Origin: an uncultured Lachnospiraceae bacterium
GTDB taxonomy: Bacteria > Bacillota > Clostridia > Lachnospirales > Lachnospiraceae
DNA length: 64,000 nt
Direction of reading: 5' to 3'
NCBI GenBank assembly: GCA_910588285.1
Contig: CAJUQB010000011.1
Span: forward strand, 3,244-67,243
Below are positions 33,214 through 41,871 of this stretch, piece by piece (within the stretch, counting starts at the first letter, position 1; every line of letters begins with the position of its first letter). The position numbers were made by a program, and so were the translations under genes. The notes beneath the pieces are model-generated. The model made no database searches. It was not told where the DNA came from and was given only the letters and a program-made list of their open reading frames with translations.

Positions 33214-33741
33214 TTAACGGATATAGTCAATGGCAACCCGGTCAAGAGGAACCTCACGCTCCTGGGTTCTGGGATTCTTCTCATAGCCAAGGACAATGCC
33301 GGAGATGGGGCGGAAGCCTTCCGGCAGACCCAGGGATTTGGCAAATTCCGGATGGTTCTCCAGTACACGGAGCATTCCGTAGATATAGACGTGGCCAAGC
33401 CCCAGATCCGTGGCCATAAGGCTCATATTTTCCACCATGCAGGCAGCATTTGCATAGGCGATTTCCCCGGTATCCGCCTTGGAGGATACCACCACAAAGG
33501 TCTTGCCGCCGTAGAGGGGATTGGCATTGGGATCGCCTGCAGCCTGGCGGAATTCCCCGGTCCATTTGTCCAAAAAGGCAGGATCCTGGATTACGGTCAG
33601 GTGCATGTTCTCATAGAAGGCCCGTCCGATGGGGGCATAGACAGCAGCTGTGAGAATCGTTTGAAGCTGTTCCTCGGTGATCTGGGTATCTGTGTAGTCA
33701 CGGCAGGAATGCCGGATGCGCATAGTTTTTAATGTTTCCAT
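33214..33741 (-). CDS. Nitroreductase-family flavoprotein
   Basis: The 175-residue FMN enzyme belongs to the nitroreductase fold, which reduces nitro groups, quinones or other acceptors with NAD(P)H. The FMN-binding start is TMRIRHSCRDYTDTQIT; the middle has AVYAPIGRAFYENMHL, and AACMVENMSLMATDLGLGHV is the typical dimer-interface helix. GIVLGYEKNP ends the fold. GGAGG eight bases before ATG 33741 fixes the start over two upstream alternatives. No particular substrate is suggested by the neighbours, a MATE pump on the other side of a shared intergenic region. Confidence 0.9.
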   Translation of the reverse strand: METLKTMRIRHSCRDYTDTQITEEQLQTILTAAVYAPIGRAFYENMHLTVIQDPAFLDKWTGEFRQAAGDPNANPLYGGKTFVVVSSKADTGEIAYANAACMVENMSLMATDLGLGHVYIYGMLRVLENHPEFAKSLGLPEGFRPISGIVLGYEKNPRTQEREVPLDRVAIDYIR

Positions 33742-33779
33742 AGGTAGTACCTCCATATAAAGATATAGTGTCATTTACA

Positions 33780-33861
33780 AGTATAGCAGTTAAAAAATGG
33801 AAATGTCAAATACATTTATTTTTAAAAGCTTTTTGCATTTCCCGGGGATTTCAGGTACAAT
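33780..33861. promoter_or_regulatory. Divergent promoters of the nitroreductase and MATE genes
   Basis: Minus strand: TTGACA (33809-33804), 18 bases, TATACT (33785-33780). Plus strand: TTGCAT (33833-33838), 17 bases, TACAAT (33856-33861). Confidence 0.65.
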
Positions 33862-33928
33862 AGGGAGAGGATGGAAGAGGATTCGAGCGGGTATGGGATA
33901 GCATTTACTTTATGACAGGAGTTGTAGA

Positions 33929-35314
33929 ATGACGAAACGGATTTCAGATAAAAACCGCAGGCTGCTGCACACCATTTTTCTGCTGGCCTGGCCGGCGATT
34001 CTGCAGGAGGCGCTGCAGACGGTTGTGCAATATATTGATACGGCTATGGTGGGGCGGATCGGAGCCAATGCCTCTGCGGCAGTTGGCCTCACCACAAGTA
34101 TGACCTGGCTGGTGAATTCACCTCCGTTTGCCATTGGGATTGGGGTGCTGGCCTGCATCGCGGAGTCTATTGGCGCCGGGAAGCCGGAAAAGGCCAGGGA
34201 ATTTGGGATACAGGCGCTGCATTTTTCTGCGGTCTTAGGCGTGGGGCTTGGGGTGATTACACTTGCTGTCAGCCCCTTTCTGCCCGGCTGGCTTGGGGCG
34301 GCTCAGGAGATACGCCGCGATGCGGCTCTGTACTTTGCCATTATATGTGCCCCTATGATATTCCGCACCTTTTCCATTATTCTGGGATCGGTGCTGCGGG
34401 GAGCCGGTGATACCAAAAGCCCTATGTATGCGAATCTAACCATGAACCTTGTGAATCTGGTATGCAATTATTTTCTGATCTACGAGCCACAAACTATTTC
34501 ACTGGGCAGCGTTCAGCTGCATCTGCCGGGAGCGGGCCTTGGCGTTGTGGGCGCTGCCCTGGGGACAGCGATTGCCTACTGTACCGGGGGGCTTTTGATG
34601 TTCCTGGCTTACTACCGCAATCCATTGCTCTGTCCCCGGGGCTGTGCCCTGAGGCTGCAAAAGCCTTTGGCACGGCGCTGCCTGCGGATCGGGATACCGG
34701 TGGCCCTGGAGCGGGTCAGCGCCTGCCTGGGCCAGGTGGTGTTTGTTTCCCTGGTGGCCCGGCTGGGGACGCTTGCTTTGGCGACCCATTCCATTGCCAT
34801 TACGGCGGAGCAGGCATTTTATATCCCTGGATATGGTATGCAGGCGGCAGCCTCCACAATGGCTGGAAATGCACTGGGGGCAGGAGACCAGCAGCGCTTC
34901 CGTACAGTGGCCCGTTTCATTGTGCCCATTACGGTAGGCCTTATGACGATTACCGGCGGCCTGCTATTTGCCTTTCCGGGATTTATGATGTCCATTTTCT
35001 CCCCGGATCCACAGGTGATTGCCGGCGGTGTGGTGGTTTTGCGGATCGTGGCTGTTTCGGAGCCGCTGTTTGGGGCCGTTATTATTTTCGAGGGGCTCTT
35101 TAACGGAATCGGCGATACCCGGGCTCCCTTTGTCATTTCCATTTTTGCCATGTGGGGCGTGCGTATCATTGGTTCCCTGGTCTGCATCCGGCTGTTTCAT
35201 GGTGGGCTGCCGCTGCTGTGGTGCTGTATGGTGGCAGACAACACGGCCCGCTGCCTGCTGCTGGGCTATCGGTATCGGAAGGGAGCGTGGCGCAGCAGAT
35301 TTGTGCACGAATAA
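33929..35314 (+). CDS. MATE-family multidrug/sodium antiporter
   Basis: The 461-residue protein has twelve membrane spans in two homologous halves, each starting with a conserved segment (LAWPAILQEALQTVVQYIDTA in the first, GIPVALERVSACLGQVVFV in the second). MATE pumps export drugs or metabolites in exchange for Na+ or H+. CAGGAGTTGTAGA precedes the start. It is a single-gene unit with its own promoter and a GC-rich stem-loop after the stop. The substrate is unknown. Confidence 0.93.
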   Translation: MTKRISDKNRRLLHTIFLLAWPAILQEALQTVVQYIDTAMVGRIGANASAAVGLTTSMTWLVNSPPFAIGIGVLACIAESIGAGKPEKAREFGIQALHFSAVLGVGLGVITLAVSPFLPGWLGAAQEIRRDAALYFAIICAPMIFRTFSIILGSVLRGAGDTKSPMYANLTMNLVNLVCNYFLIYEPQTISLGSVQLHLPGAGLGVVGAALGTAIAYCTGGLLMFLAYYRNPLLCPRGCALRLQKPLARRCLRIGIPVALERVSACLGQVVFVSLVARLGTLALATHSIAITAEQAFYIPGYGMQAAASTMAGNALGAGDQQRFRTVARFIVPITVGLMTITGGLLFAFPGFMMSIFSPDPQVIAGGVVVLRIVAVSEPLFGAVIIFEGLFNGIGDTRAPFVISIFAMWGVRIIGSLVCIRLFHGGLPLLWCCMVADNTARCLLLGYRYRKGAWRSRFVHE

Positions 35315-35334
35315 GGGGGAGTGCTCTCCCCCTT
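35313..35334. terminator. Stem-loop terminator between MATE and the deglycosidase-like operon
   Basis: AAGGGGGAG and CTCCCCCTT pair over nine bases around a four-base loop, overlapping the MATE stop. The T-run is short, but it serves convergent genes. Confidence 0.55.
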
Positions 35335-35372
35335 TGCTGTTCCTTCTATAAAATATGCCTGCCGAGATACGA

Positions 35373-35810
35373 CTACCGGCACAGGAGCATCCTGCGTTTG
35401 TGATCCGTGCCGAACATGTGGGCCATATTGCCCAGGCCGCTTCCGTCCGGTTCCGCTTCCAGGGCGCCATTGTAGTTGAGTACCCAGCCGAACTGGAGGC
35501 TTACCTCATGGTAGCCGATGGAGAGCCCTCCCTGTTTCTTGATCCGGTAAATGAGAGGCTCCCGGAACTGCCAGTATTTGTTCAGATCAAACAGCTCCTC
35601 CCTGGTGTATTCGATGTTGTCGTACACGAAGAGAATGCTGTCCCGGTCAAAGACCTCGCCGTCCACCGTTACATTCCCAAACCGGCATTGGGTAAACCAG
35701 TAGCCCTTGTAATATTTGGGGACGAACCGGAATTCAAAGCCGTCGATGTTTCCGTTTTCGTCGTAGGTATTATGAAAGCCCCGCTGCTGGAGCGTCTGAA
35801 ATTCTACCAT
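35373..35810 (-). CDS. C-glycoside deglycosidase beta-subunit-like protein (DUF6379 type)
   Basis: The 145-residue protein begins MVEFQTLQQRGFHNTYDENG and is rich in beta strands (FEFRFVPKYYKGYWFTQCRF, GEVFDRDSILFVYDNIEYT). Length, opening and gene order match the small subunit (DfgB/DgpC/CarB type, DUF6379) of two-subunit enzymes that break the C-C bond of C-glycosyl flavonoids such as puerarin. GGAGGACAGGACA precedes the start. It follows the TIM-barrel gene by 16 bases, as in the known operons. The assignment rests on recalled family features and gene pairing, not on a search; the natural substrate could differ. Confidence 0.7.
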   Translation of the reverse strand: MVEFQTLQQRGFHNTYDENGNIDGFEFRFVPKYYKGYWFTQCRFGNVTVDGEVFDRDSILFVYDNIEYTREELFDLNKYWQFREPLIYRIKKQGGLSIGYHEVSLQFGWVLNYNGALEAEPDGSGLGNMAHMFGTDHKRRMLLCR

Positions 35811-35826
35811 TGTCCTGTCCTCCTTC

Positions 35827-36735
35827 TCAATATCCCAATAGATTGCGAAGCATAATTTGATGGCGCCGCACCTGCTCCGGAATCTCCACCATTGCCTGTC
35901 CGAACAGGTCCGGGCCATCCTCGGCAAAGAAGCGGATGGCGCCCTCATACTCGGAGAGCAGGTCCCCGTTCCAGCCATTGTCAAGCATGAGCCGGATCAC
36001 CTCCGGATAGGGGATGGTCTCGTCTTCAAAGTTCTCATTTACATAAGTGAACTTTGCGTGGCAGGCATAGCTGTAGGGAAGGAATTCCAGGATCTCCTCC
36101 GGCTTGCTGATGTCCTCAAAATGGCTCATGGGCATCTCCTCCATCCCCTTGGACGCCCGGTACTGGAAGGTACCGAAATCAATGTTGAAGCCAAAGTGGC
36201 TGGTTTTGGTACGATGGATAAAATCAAGATATTCATCCCGGATGTGAGGGGTGTGCAGGGTGGTGGGAAGATGCACCTCATTCTGCATGCGGACATCGTA
36301 TTTCTCCGCATAGGGCAGAGCCTTCTCAATGTAGCTCTGCCAGCCCGGCTCCGGGTCACAGAGCACATTGGTGCAGGTGATCTTGGTGCGCAGGGCCTTG
36401 AAGCCCAGGAGATTGGCCAGGCGGAAATCCTGCTTCAATTCCTCCACCACGTCCTCATCGCTCATGGCCGGACCACGGTGCAGATGATTCTCTGCCCAGT
36501 GCCCCAGCTCTGCGGGCTGAAGGCCGTATTTCTCGCAGAGCCGCCAGTACTTGTCCACCCATTCCGGAGACGGATTGGGGTAATTGGGAATGTAGCTTGT
36601 CAGAAATTCAAAGCAGGTTGCGCCTGTATCGTACATTTCAAGAAAAGCGTCCTCCAGTGTCATTGTCTTTCCCAGAAGGTTGTGGTAGCTGTACAGGCAG
36701 ATGCCTCTTCTGGGATGTCCCTTTTTGGTATCCAT
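35827..36735 (-). CDS. C-glycoside deglycosidase alpha-subunit-like TIM barrel
   Basis: The 302-residue protein is of the sugar-phosphate isomerase/epimerase (AP-endonuclease 2) barrel type. Likely metal ligands are Glu153 (MQNEVH), Asp186 (NIDFG), His226 (CHAKF) and Glu262 or Glu264 (SEYEG), with His155 nearby. This is the ligand pattern of the catalytic alpha subunits DfgA/DgpB/CarC, which cleave 3-oxo-C-glycosides by metal-assisted elimination. The start at 36735 has GGAGG eight bases upstream. Paired with the beta-like gene and preceded by an AraC gene on the same strand. The 3-dehydrogenase that must oxidise the sugar first is not in this window. A plain isomerase is the alternative. Confidence 0.72.
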   Translation of the reverse strand: MDTKKGHPRRGICLYSYHNLLGKTMTLEDAFLEMYDTGATCFEFLTSYIPNYPNPSPEWVDKYWRLCEKYGLQPAELGHWAENHLHRGPAMSDEDVVEELKQDFRLANLLGFKALRTKITCTNVLCDPEPGWQSYIEKALPYAEKYDVRMQNEVHLPTTLHTPHIRDEYLDFIHRTKTSHFGFNIDFGTFQYRASKGMEEMPMSHFEDISKPEEILEFLPYSYACHAKFTYVNENFEDETIPYPEVIRLMLDNGWNGDLLSEYEGAIRFFAEDGPDLFGQAMVEIPEQVRRHQIMLRNLLGY

Positions 36736-36833
36736 AAGTGTAACCTCCGTATGATTTGATGCCTTCATTATAGCGGATCAGGCAGAAAAAATCCATGCAG
36801 GAAACGGATAAAAAAATGGACAAAATTACGATT

Positions 36834-37625
36834 TTATACATGCTGCCTTTCCAGGAGATCCAGCTCCCTGGGCATAGATTTCTTGCTTTGCTTATAAAAC
36901 TGCATGGGACTTAAGCCGGTTTCCTTCCGGAATGCCCTGGAAAAATAATAGGGATCCTCAAAGCCGCAGCTCCTGGCAATTTCGCTGATTGTCAGGATGG
37001 ATTTGTATTGCAGAAGCTGCTGCTTGGCAAGCTGGATCTTCAGCTTGTTGTAATACTGCAGAGGAGAGCAGCCGCACTGCTCCTTAAACAGCCTGCGGAA
37101 ATGGTTTGGGGAATAGGAGGTGCCTGCGATCAATTCCTCCAGCTTAAAATGGGGGTCGCCCACATGGGAGGCCAATGCTTTTTGGACCTGCAGAACCTCT
37201 TTATTTTTGCCGGCATCCTCCCGCCAGTGGCGGAGGAGATTCTGCATGGCATCTAAGAGGGAGCGCAAAAACTGCTCCCCATAGAGGTCTGTAGCCGGAT
37301 TCATGGGAAATTCATATCCCAGGCGGAACAGGAGGGAAAAGGACTGGCGCTCATCGTCCTGGAAGACAAAGATATCCTCCTCCTCGGATTCAAAGCAGAA
37401 ATCCCGAATCAGTATGCTTCCGTCCACAAAGCCCTCAGAAGAGCGCTTGCTGTGCCGGATGCCTGGGCGGATACAGAAAATCGTTCCCGGGCAAAAGCCG
37501 TATTCCCGGCCGTTTATCAATGCCGTACCGCTTCCCTCCATGTTGAACAGTACCTCCCAGTATTCATGATAATGGGATGGATAATCGTAGAATTTTTTGT
37601 TCTGGGTCATTACCAAAAAGTCCAT
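36834..37625 (-). CDS. AraC-family regulator of the deglycosidase-like operon
   Basis: The 263-residue regulator has a cupin half (YPSHYHEYWEVLFNMEGSGT, GTIFCIRPGIRH) and a C-terminal helix-turn-helix pair (LEELIAGTSYSPNHFRRLFK; CGFEDPYYFSRAFRKETGLS). AAGGAGCACGCAGC precedes the start. It lies 98 bases upstream of the deglycosidase-like genes on the same strand and is their likely activator. Its own promoter feeds into the second copy of the structured leader element, so its mRNA should carry that leader. Confidence 0.88.
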   Translation of the reverse strand: MDFLVMTQNKKFYDYPSHYHEYWEVLFNMEGSGTALINGREYGFCPGTIFCIRPGIRHSKRSSEGFVDGSILIRDFCFESEEEDIFVFQDDERQSFSLLFRLGYEFPMNPATDLYGEQFLRSLLDAMQNLLRHWREDAGKNKEVLQVQKALASHVGDPHFKLEELIAGTSYSPNHFRRLFKEQCGCSPLQYYNKLKIQLAKQQLLQYKSILTISEIARSCGFEDPYYFSRAFRKETGLSPMQFYKQSKKSMPRELDLLERQHV

Positions 37626-37646
37626 GCTGCGTGCTCCTTGCGTTTT

Positions 37647-37729
37647 GGTGTTTTGCGGGTTCCAAGTTCAAAAATCCTCCTGCAAGCCTGCTTGCATCGG
37701 ATTTATTGACCTTTTGCCCCTGGTATCAT
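37647..37729 (-). ncRNA. Structured leader element, copy 2, before the AraC gene
   Basis: Read on the minus strand, this 83-base segment matches the element at 20066-20148 with about six substitutions and no gaps. The inner stem is GCAAGC-AG-GCTTGC, and GTCAATAAATCC again faces GGATTTTTGAAC. It starts in the same register within the -10 box and ends 21 bases before the AraC start codon. Confidence 0.6.
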
Positions 37730-37756
37730 TATATCCGCGGAGCATAAAATTGTCTA
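37728..37756 (-). promoter_or_regulatory. Promoter of the AraC gene and its leader
   Basis: TAGACA (37756-37751) and TATAAT (37733-37728) are 17 bases apart on the minus strand. The remaining bases to 37970 hold only a short CCGCAG/CTGCGG stem (37802-37821) that I can see. Confidence 0.65.
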
Positions 37757-37970
37757 TTTTTTATTTCATAGGAAAGTGCATCCTGTAACAACAAAAGCGC
37801 TCCGCAGGGATCGCACTGCGGCGGTAAGAAAAATGCTGCGATTTTTTCAAACAGCCCAGAACAGAGGGAAAAATTCAGAAAATATTAAAGAAAAGCCACT
37901 GGAATAATTGAGAATATCTGGATAGAATAGGGAGAATGATAACCAGAAATAGTACTACAAAGGAGACGGC

Positions 37971-40463
37971 ATGAAGATACGAAAAAACACCACAGGGATG
38001 CAAAGAGGACGAAGGAAGCAGCAGAGGGAACAGGAGGCAGAGCTTATCCGCTATAAGCCGGAGCCCGGGGTGGGCCTTAGCGCAAAACAGGTACAGGAGC
38101 GGATGGACATGGGGCTTACAAACCGTGTGGAGGACAGGACCTCTGTCACCACCGGAAAAATCATATGGTCCAATATCTTCACGTATTTTAATCTGATTTT
38201 CTTTGTAATAGCAGGGGTGCTGATCTATGAGCAGTCCTACAATAACCTGACCTTTTTGGGCGTGATTCTTGCCAATACGGTGATCGGGATTGCCCAGGAG
38301 CTGCGTTCCAAGAGGGAGCTGGAGAAGCTGCAGCTGGTCTCTGCACCGGAGGTGAAGGTTCTTCGGGACAGGAAGGTGCAGAAGATTCACAGCGATGATT
38401 TGGTGCTGGACGATCTGGTGATTTTTGAATCCGGGAATCAGATCTGTGCGGATGCCATCGTGTGCGGCGGCGAGGTCACGGTCAATGAGGCCCTTGTGAC
38501 CGGGGAGTCGGATGAGATCAAGAAAAAGCCCGGCGATACCCTTCTGTCAGGCAGCTTTGTGGTGTCGGGCCAGGCCAGTGCGCGGCTGGACCAGGTGGGA
38601 GAGGATTCCTTTGCCGCACGGCTGTCAAAGGACGCAAAGAAGATCAAAAGAAAGCAGCAGCCGGGCATGATGAAGTCGCTGACACGGCTGATTCAGGTGA
38701 TCGGAGTGATTATCATCCCCTTTGGGGCGCTGATGTTCTGGAACCAGTACCATGTGGTGGGGCTGGAGGAAAAGGTGAGTGTGGAGAATACGGCGGCATC
38801 CATTATCGGCATGATCCCGGAGGGGCTGTATCTGCTGACCAGCATTGCCCTGGCGGCCAGCACCGTCCGGCTGGCCAGGCATAATACCCTGGTGCATGAT
38901 ATGAAATGCATTGAGACGCTGGCCCGGGTGGATATGATCTGCGTGGACAAGACCGGGACCATCACGGAGCCGGAAATGCAGGTGCAGGGGATCCTGCCCC
39001 TGGCCGGGGAGACAGAGGCTGCCTGTCAGGAGCGGCTTGCCCGGTTTGTTTCCTGCATGAAGGGGGGCAATGAGACCATGAAGGCCCTGAAGGCCTATTG
39101 CCAGGCCGGGAAGGCATGTTTGGAGGAGGAGGCCCCGGCGCGGATCAAGGATTTCTCTTCCGCGGACAAGTTCAGCGGGGTGGAGCTTAGAGAAGGGGAG
39201 GCATATCTTCTGGGGGCGCCGGAATTCCTGCTGCCCCAGGGGGAGGAGGAACTGGAGGCCGTCGTTGCGGAGCTTTCCCGAGGCGGGGCCCGGGTGCTTC
39301 TGTTTGCTGCCTATGCCTTTGCGCATCATGGGGCAGATGATATTTTTGGGGAGGGCAGGCTGGGCGCGGGGGTAAGGCCCCTGGCGCTTGTAACCCTTGT
39401 CAATCCCATCCGGCCCAGGGCCCGGGAGACCTTCCAGTATTTTACAGAGCAGGGGGTGTCCATCAAGGTGATCTCCGGAGACAACCCGCTGACAGCGGCC
39501 CGGGCGGCCCAGATGGCCGGGATTCCTCAAGCGGACAGCTGTATCGATGTCTCCGCGCTGCATCGGGAGGAGGAGATTGCCCAGGCAGCGCTGGAATATA
39601 CGGTATTCGGCCGGGTGACGCCGGAGCAGAAGCGGATCCTGGTGCGGACGCTGAAGAAGGCCGGCCACACCGTAGCCATGACCGGGGATGGGGTCAATGA
39701 CGTGCTGGCCTTAAAGGATGCGGACTGCAGCATTGCCATGGCCTCCGGCAGCGACGCGGCATCCAATGTGTCGGATCTTGTGCTGCTGGATTCCGATTTT
39801 GCAGGCATGCCCCAGGTGGTTGCGGAGGGGCGGCGGGTCATCAACAACATTGAGCGCTCTGCCTCTCTGTTCCTGGTGAAGAATATTTTTTCCTTCTTTC
39901 TGACCATTATCAGCCTGCTGACAGGCACCCTCTACCCCCTAAAGCCGGCACAGGTTGCATTGGCATCCGCCTTTATGATCGGGATTCCCTCCTTCTTCCT
40001 GGCGCTGGAGCCAAACCACGATATGGTACACGGGAAATTTCTGCGCAATGTGCTCTACCGGGCCTTTCCGGCAGGCCTGACTGCAGTGGTGATGGTGGAG
40101 TGGTCGCTGCTGTTTGCCAATACCTTTGGCATAGAGCAGGAGAAGGCATCGGTGGTGGCATTTTTCCTGTACGCGGCTGCGGGCTATGTGATGCTGCACC
40201 GGGTATGCAGGCCCATGAATCTCTGGCACGGCGGGCTGTTCGGGCTGATGGGGGCTCTGCTGCTGCTGACGGCGGCAGTGCTGCCGGGCTTGTTCCAGCT
40301 GGTGCCCCTGGATTTTGGATGCGGCCTGATACTTGTTACCCTGATCTGCCTTGGAGTGTTCCTGGACTGCTGCTTCCAGCGCCTGTTTGCCTGGATCGGG
40401 CAGTGGATACGCCGGAATGGGAAGGGGCTGCGGGAGCGGATTCAATCTGCGTGTCTGTTTTAA
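37971..40463 (+). CDS. P-type cation-transporting ATPase
   Basis: The 830-residue ion pump has the actuator motif VTGESDE, phosphorylation site CVDKTGTIT, and hinge AMTGDGVNDVLALKDADCSI. The membrane helix 4 motif is GMIPEGLYLLTSIALA. The N-terminal tail of about 25 residues is very basic. The IPEG motif and overall length place it with P2/Exp7-like ATPases of Firmicutes rather than heavy-metal pumps, as no CPC motif or metal-binding domain is present. The ion is uncertain (calcium or another hard cation). GGAG lies five bases before ATG 37971. Confidence 0.9.
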   Translation: MKIRKNTTGMQRGRRKQQREQEAELIRYKPEPGVGLSAKQVQERMDMGLTNRVEDRTSVTTGKIIWSNIFTYFNLIFFVIAGVLIYEQSYNNLTFLGVILANTVIGIAQELRSKRELEKLQLVSAPEVKVLRDRKVQKIHSDDLVLDDLVIFESGNQICADAIVCGGEVTVNEALVTGESDEIKKKPGDTLLSGSFVVSGQASARLDQVGEDSFAARLSKDAKKIKRKQQPGMMKSLTRLIQVIGVIIIPFGALMFWNQYHVVGLEEKVSVENTAASIIGMIPEGLYLLTSIALAASTVRLARHNTLVHDMKCIETLARVDMICVDKTGTITEPEMQVQGILPLAGETEAACQERLARFVSCMKGGNETMKALKAYCQAGKACLEEEAPARIKDFSSADKFSGVELREGEAYLLGAPEFLLPQGEEELEAVVAELSRGGARVLLFAAYAFAHHGADDIFGEGRLGAGVRPLALVTLVNPIRPRARETFQYFTEQGVSIKVISGDNPLTAARAAQMAGIPQADSCIDVSALHREEEIAQAALEYTVFGRVTPEQKRILVRTLKKAGHTVAMTGDGVNDVLALKDADCSIAMASGSDAASNVSDLVLLDSDFAGMPQVVAEGRRVINNIERSASLFLVKNIFSFFLTIISLLTGTLYPLKPAQVALASAFMIGIPSFFLALEPNHDMVHGKFLRNVLYRAFPAGLTAVVMVEWSLLFANTFGIEQEKASVVAFFLYAAAGYVMLHRVCRPMNLWHGGLFGLMGALLLLTAAVLPGLFQLVPLDFGCGLILVTLICLGVFLDCCFQRLFAWIGQWIRRNGKGLRERIQSACLF

Positions 40464-40464
40464 A

Positions 40465-40493
40465 TTGATTTTTGCAGGAAAGATGTGTATAAT
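40465..40493 (+). promoter_or_regulatory. rarA promoter
   Basis: TTGATT and TATAAT are 17 bases apart, beginning two bases after the stop of the ATPase gene. Confidence 0.65.
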
Positions 40494-40537
40494 AGGATTA
40501 GTACACAATAGGCGGGGGAAGGAACAAGGGAGCATAC

Positions 40538-41857
40538 ATGGATTTATTTGATTATATGCGGGAACAGAATATGGAAAAGGAATCTCCGCTGGCCAGCCGG
40601 ATGCGGCCCACTACCTTAGACGAGGTGGTGGGGCAGCAGCACATCATTGGCAGGGATAAGCTGCTGTACCGGGCCATTGCGGCAGATAAGCTGGGATCCG
40701 TTATTTTTTACGGGCCTCCCGGCACAGGGAAGACCACCCTGGCCAAGGTGATTGCCAATACCACCAGCGCCCGGTTTACCCAGATGAATGCCACCTCGGC
40801 CGGCAAGAAGGATATGGAAGAGGTGGTGGAGCAGGCCAAAAGCAACAACGGAATGTATGGGCAGAAGACCATTTTATTTATTGACGAGATCCATCGGTTC
40901 AACAAGGGCCAGCAGGATTATCTGCTGCCCTTTGTGGAGGACGGAACCGTCACCCTGATCGGGGCCACTACGGAGAATCCTTATTTTGAAGTCAATGGGG
41001 CGCTGCTGTCCCGGTCCATTATCTTTGAATTGAAGCCCTTGTCTAAGGAGGATATCCGGATCCTGATCCAGCGGGCAGTGGAGGACCGGGAGAAGGGGAT
41101 GGGCGCTTACCAGGGTGTGATTGAGGAGGAGGCCCTGGAATTTCTGGCAGATGTGGCCAACGGCGATGCCAGGGCTGCCCTGACTGCCGTGGAGCTTGGG
41201 ATCCTCACCACGCCCAGAAGTGGGGACGGCAGGATCCACATTACCCTGGAGGTGGCATCGGAGTGCATCCAGAAGCGGGTGGTGCGCTATGACAAGAGCG
41301 GGGATAACCATTATGACACCATTTCCGCCTTTATCAAGAGCATGCGGGGCTCGGACCCGGATGCGGCGGTGTATTATCTGGCGCGGATGCTGTATGCGGG
41401 GGAGGACATCAAGTTTATTTCCCGGCGGATTATGATCTGTGCCTCCGAGGATGTGGGCAATGCTGACCCCAATGCATTGACCGTGGCGGTGAGCGCGGCC
41501 CAGGCCGTGGAACGCATTGGGATGCCGGAGGCTGCCATCATCCTGTCCCAGGCAGTGACCTATGTGGCCAGCGCCCCCAAGAGCAATGCCTCCAACATGG
41601 CCATTGCCCGGGCCACGGAGGCAGTGAAGAATACCAGGACAGCGCCGGTGCCGGTGCATCTGCAGGATGCCCACTATAAGGGGGCGGCCAAGCTGGGCCA
41701 CGGGGAGGGCTATCAGTATGCCCACCTGTATCCCAACCATTATGTGAAGCAGCAATATCTGCCGGACGGCCTGACGGAGGAGCGGTTTTACGAGCCTACG
41801 GAGCAGGGCTATGAGAAACAGATCAAGAGCTGGCTGGAATTTATCCGCCAGGGTTGA
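40538..41857 (+). CDS. rarA: Replication-associated recombination protein A (RarA/MgsA)
   Basis: RarA is a DnaX-like AAA+ ATPase that acts at stalled replication forks. The 439-residue protein has Walker A GPPGTGKTTLA, Walker B ILFIDEIHRFNKGQQD, and sensor GATTENPYFEVNGALLSR. The C-terminal tetramerisation region has SAFIKSMRGSDPDAAVYYLA and ASEDVGNADP. Length and motifs are full. AAGGGAGCATAC precedes the start. The stop overlaps no gene, but the following aminotransferase starts 15 bases later, so they may be co-transcribed. Confidence 0.95.
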   Translation: MDLFDYMREQNMEKESPLASRMRPTTLDEVVGQQHIIGRDKLLYRAIAADKLGSVIFYGPPGTGKTTLAKVIANTTSARFTQMNATSAGKKDMEEVVEQAKSNNGMYGQKTILFIDEIHRFNKGQQDYLLPFVEDGTVTLIGATTENPYFEVNGALLSRSIIFELKPLSKEDIRILIQRAVEDREKGMGAYQGVIEEEALEFLADVANGDARAALTAVELGILTTPRSGDGRIHITLEVASECIQKRVVRYDKSGDNHYDTISAFIKSMRGSDPDAAVYYLARMLYAGEDIKFISRRIMICASEDVGNADPNALTVAVSAAQAVERIGMPEAAIILSQAVTYVASAPKSNASNMAIARATEAVKNTRTAPVPVHLQDAHYKGAAKLGHGEGYQYAHLYPNHYVKQQYLPDGLTEERFYEPTEQGYEKQIKSWLEFIRQG

Positions 41858-41871
41858 AATTGGAGGACGAA

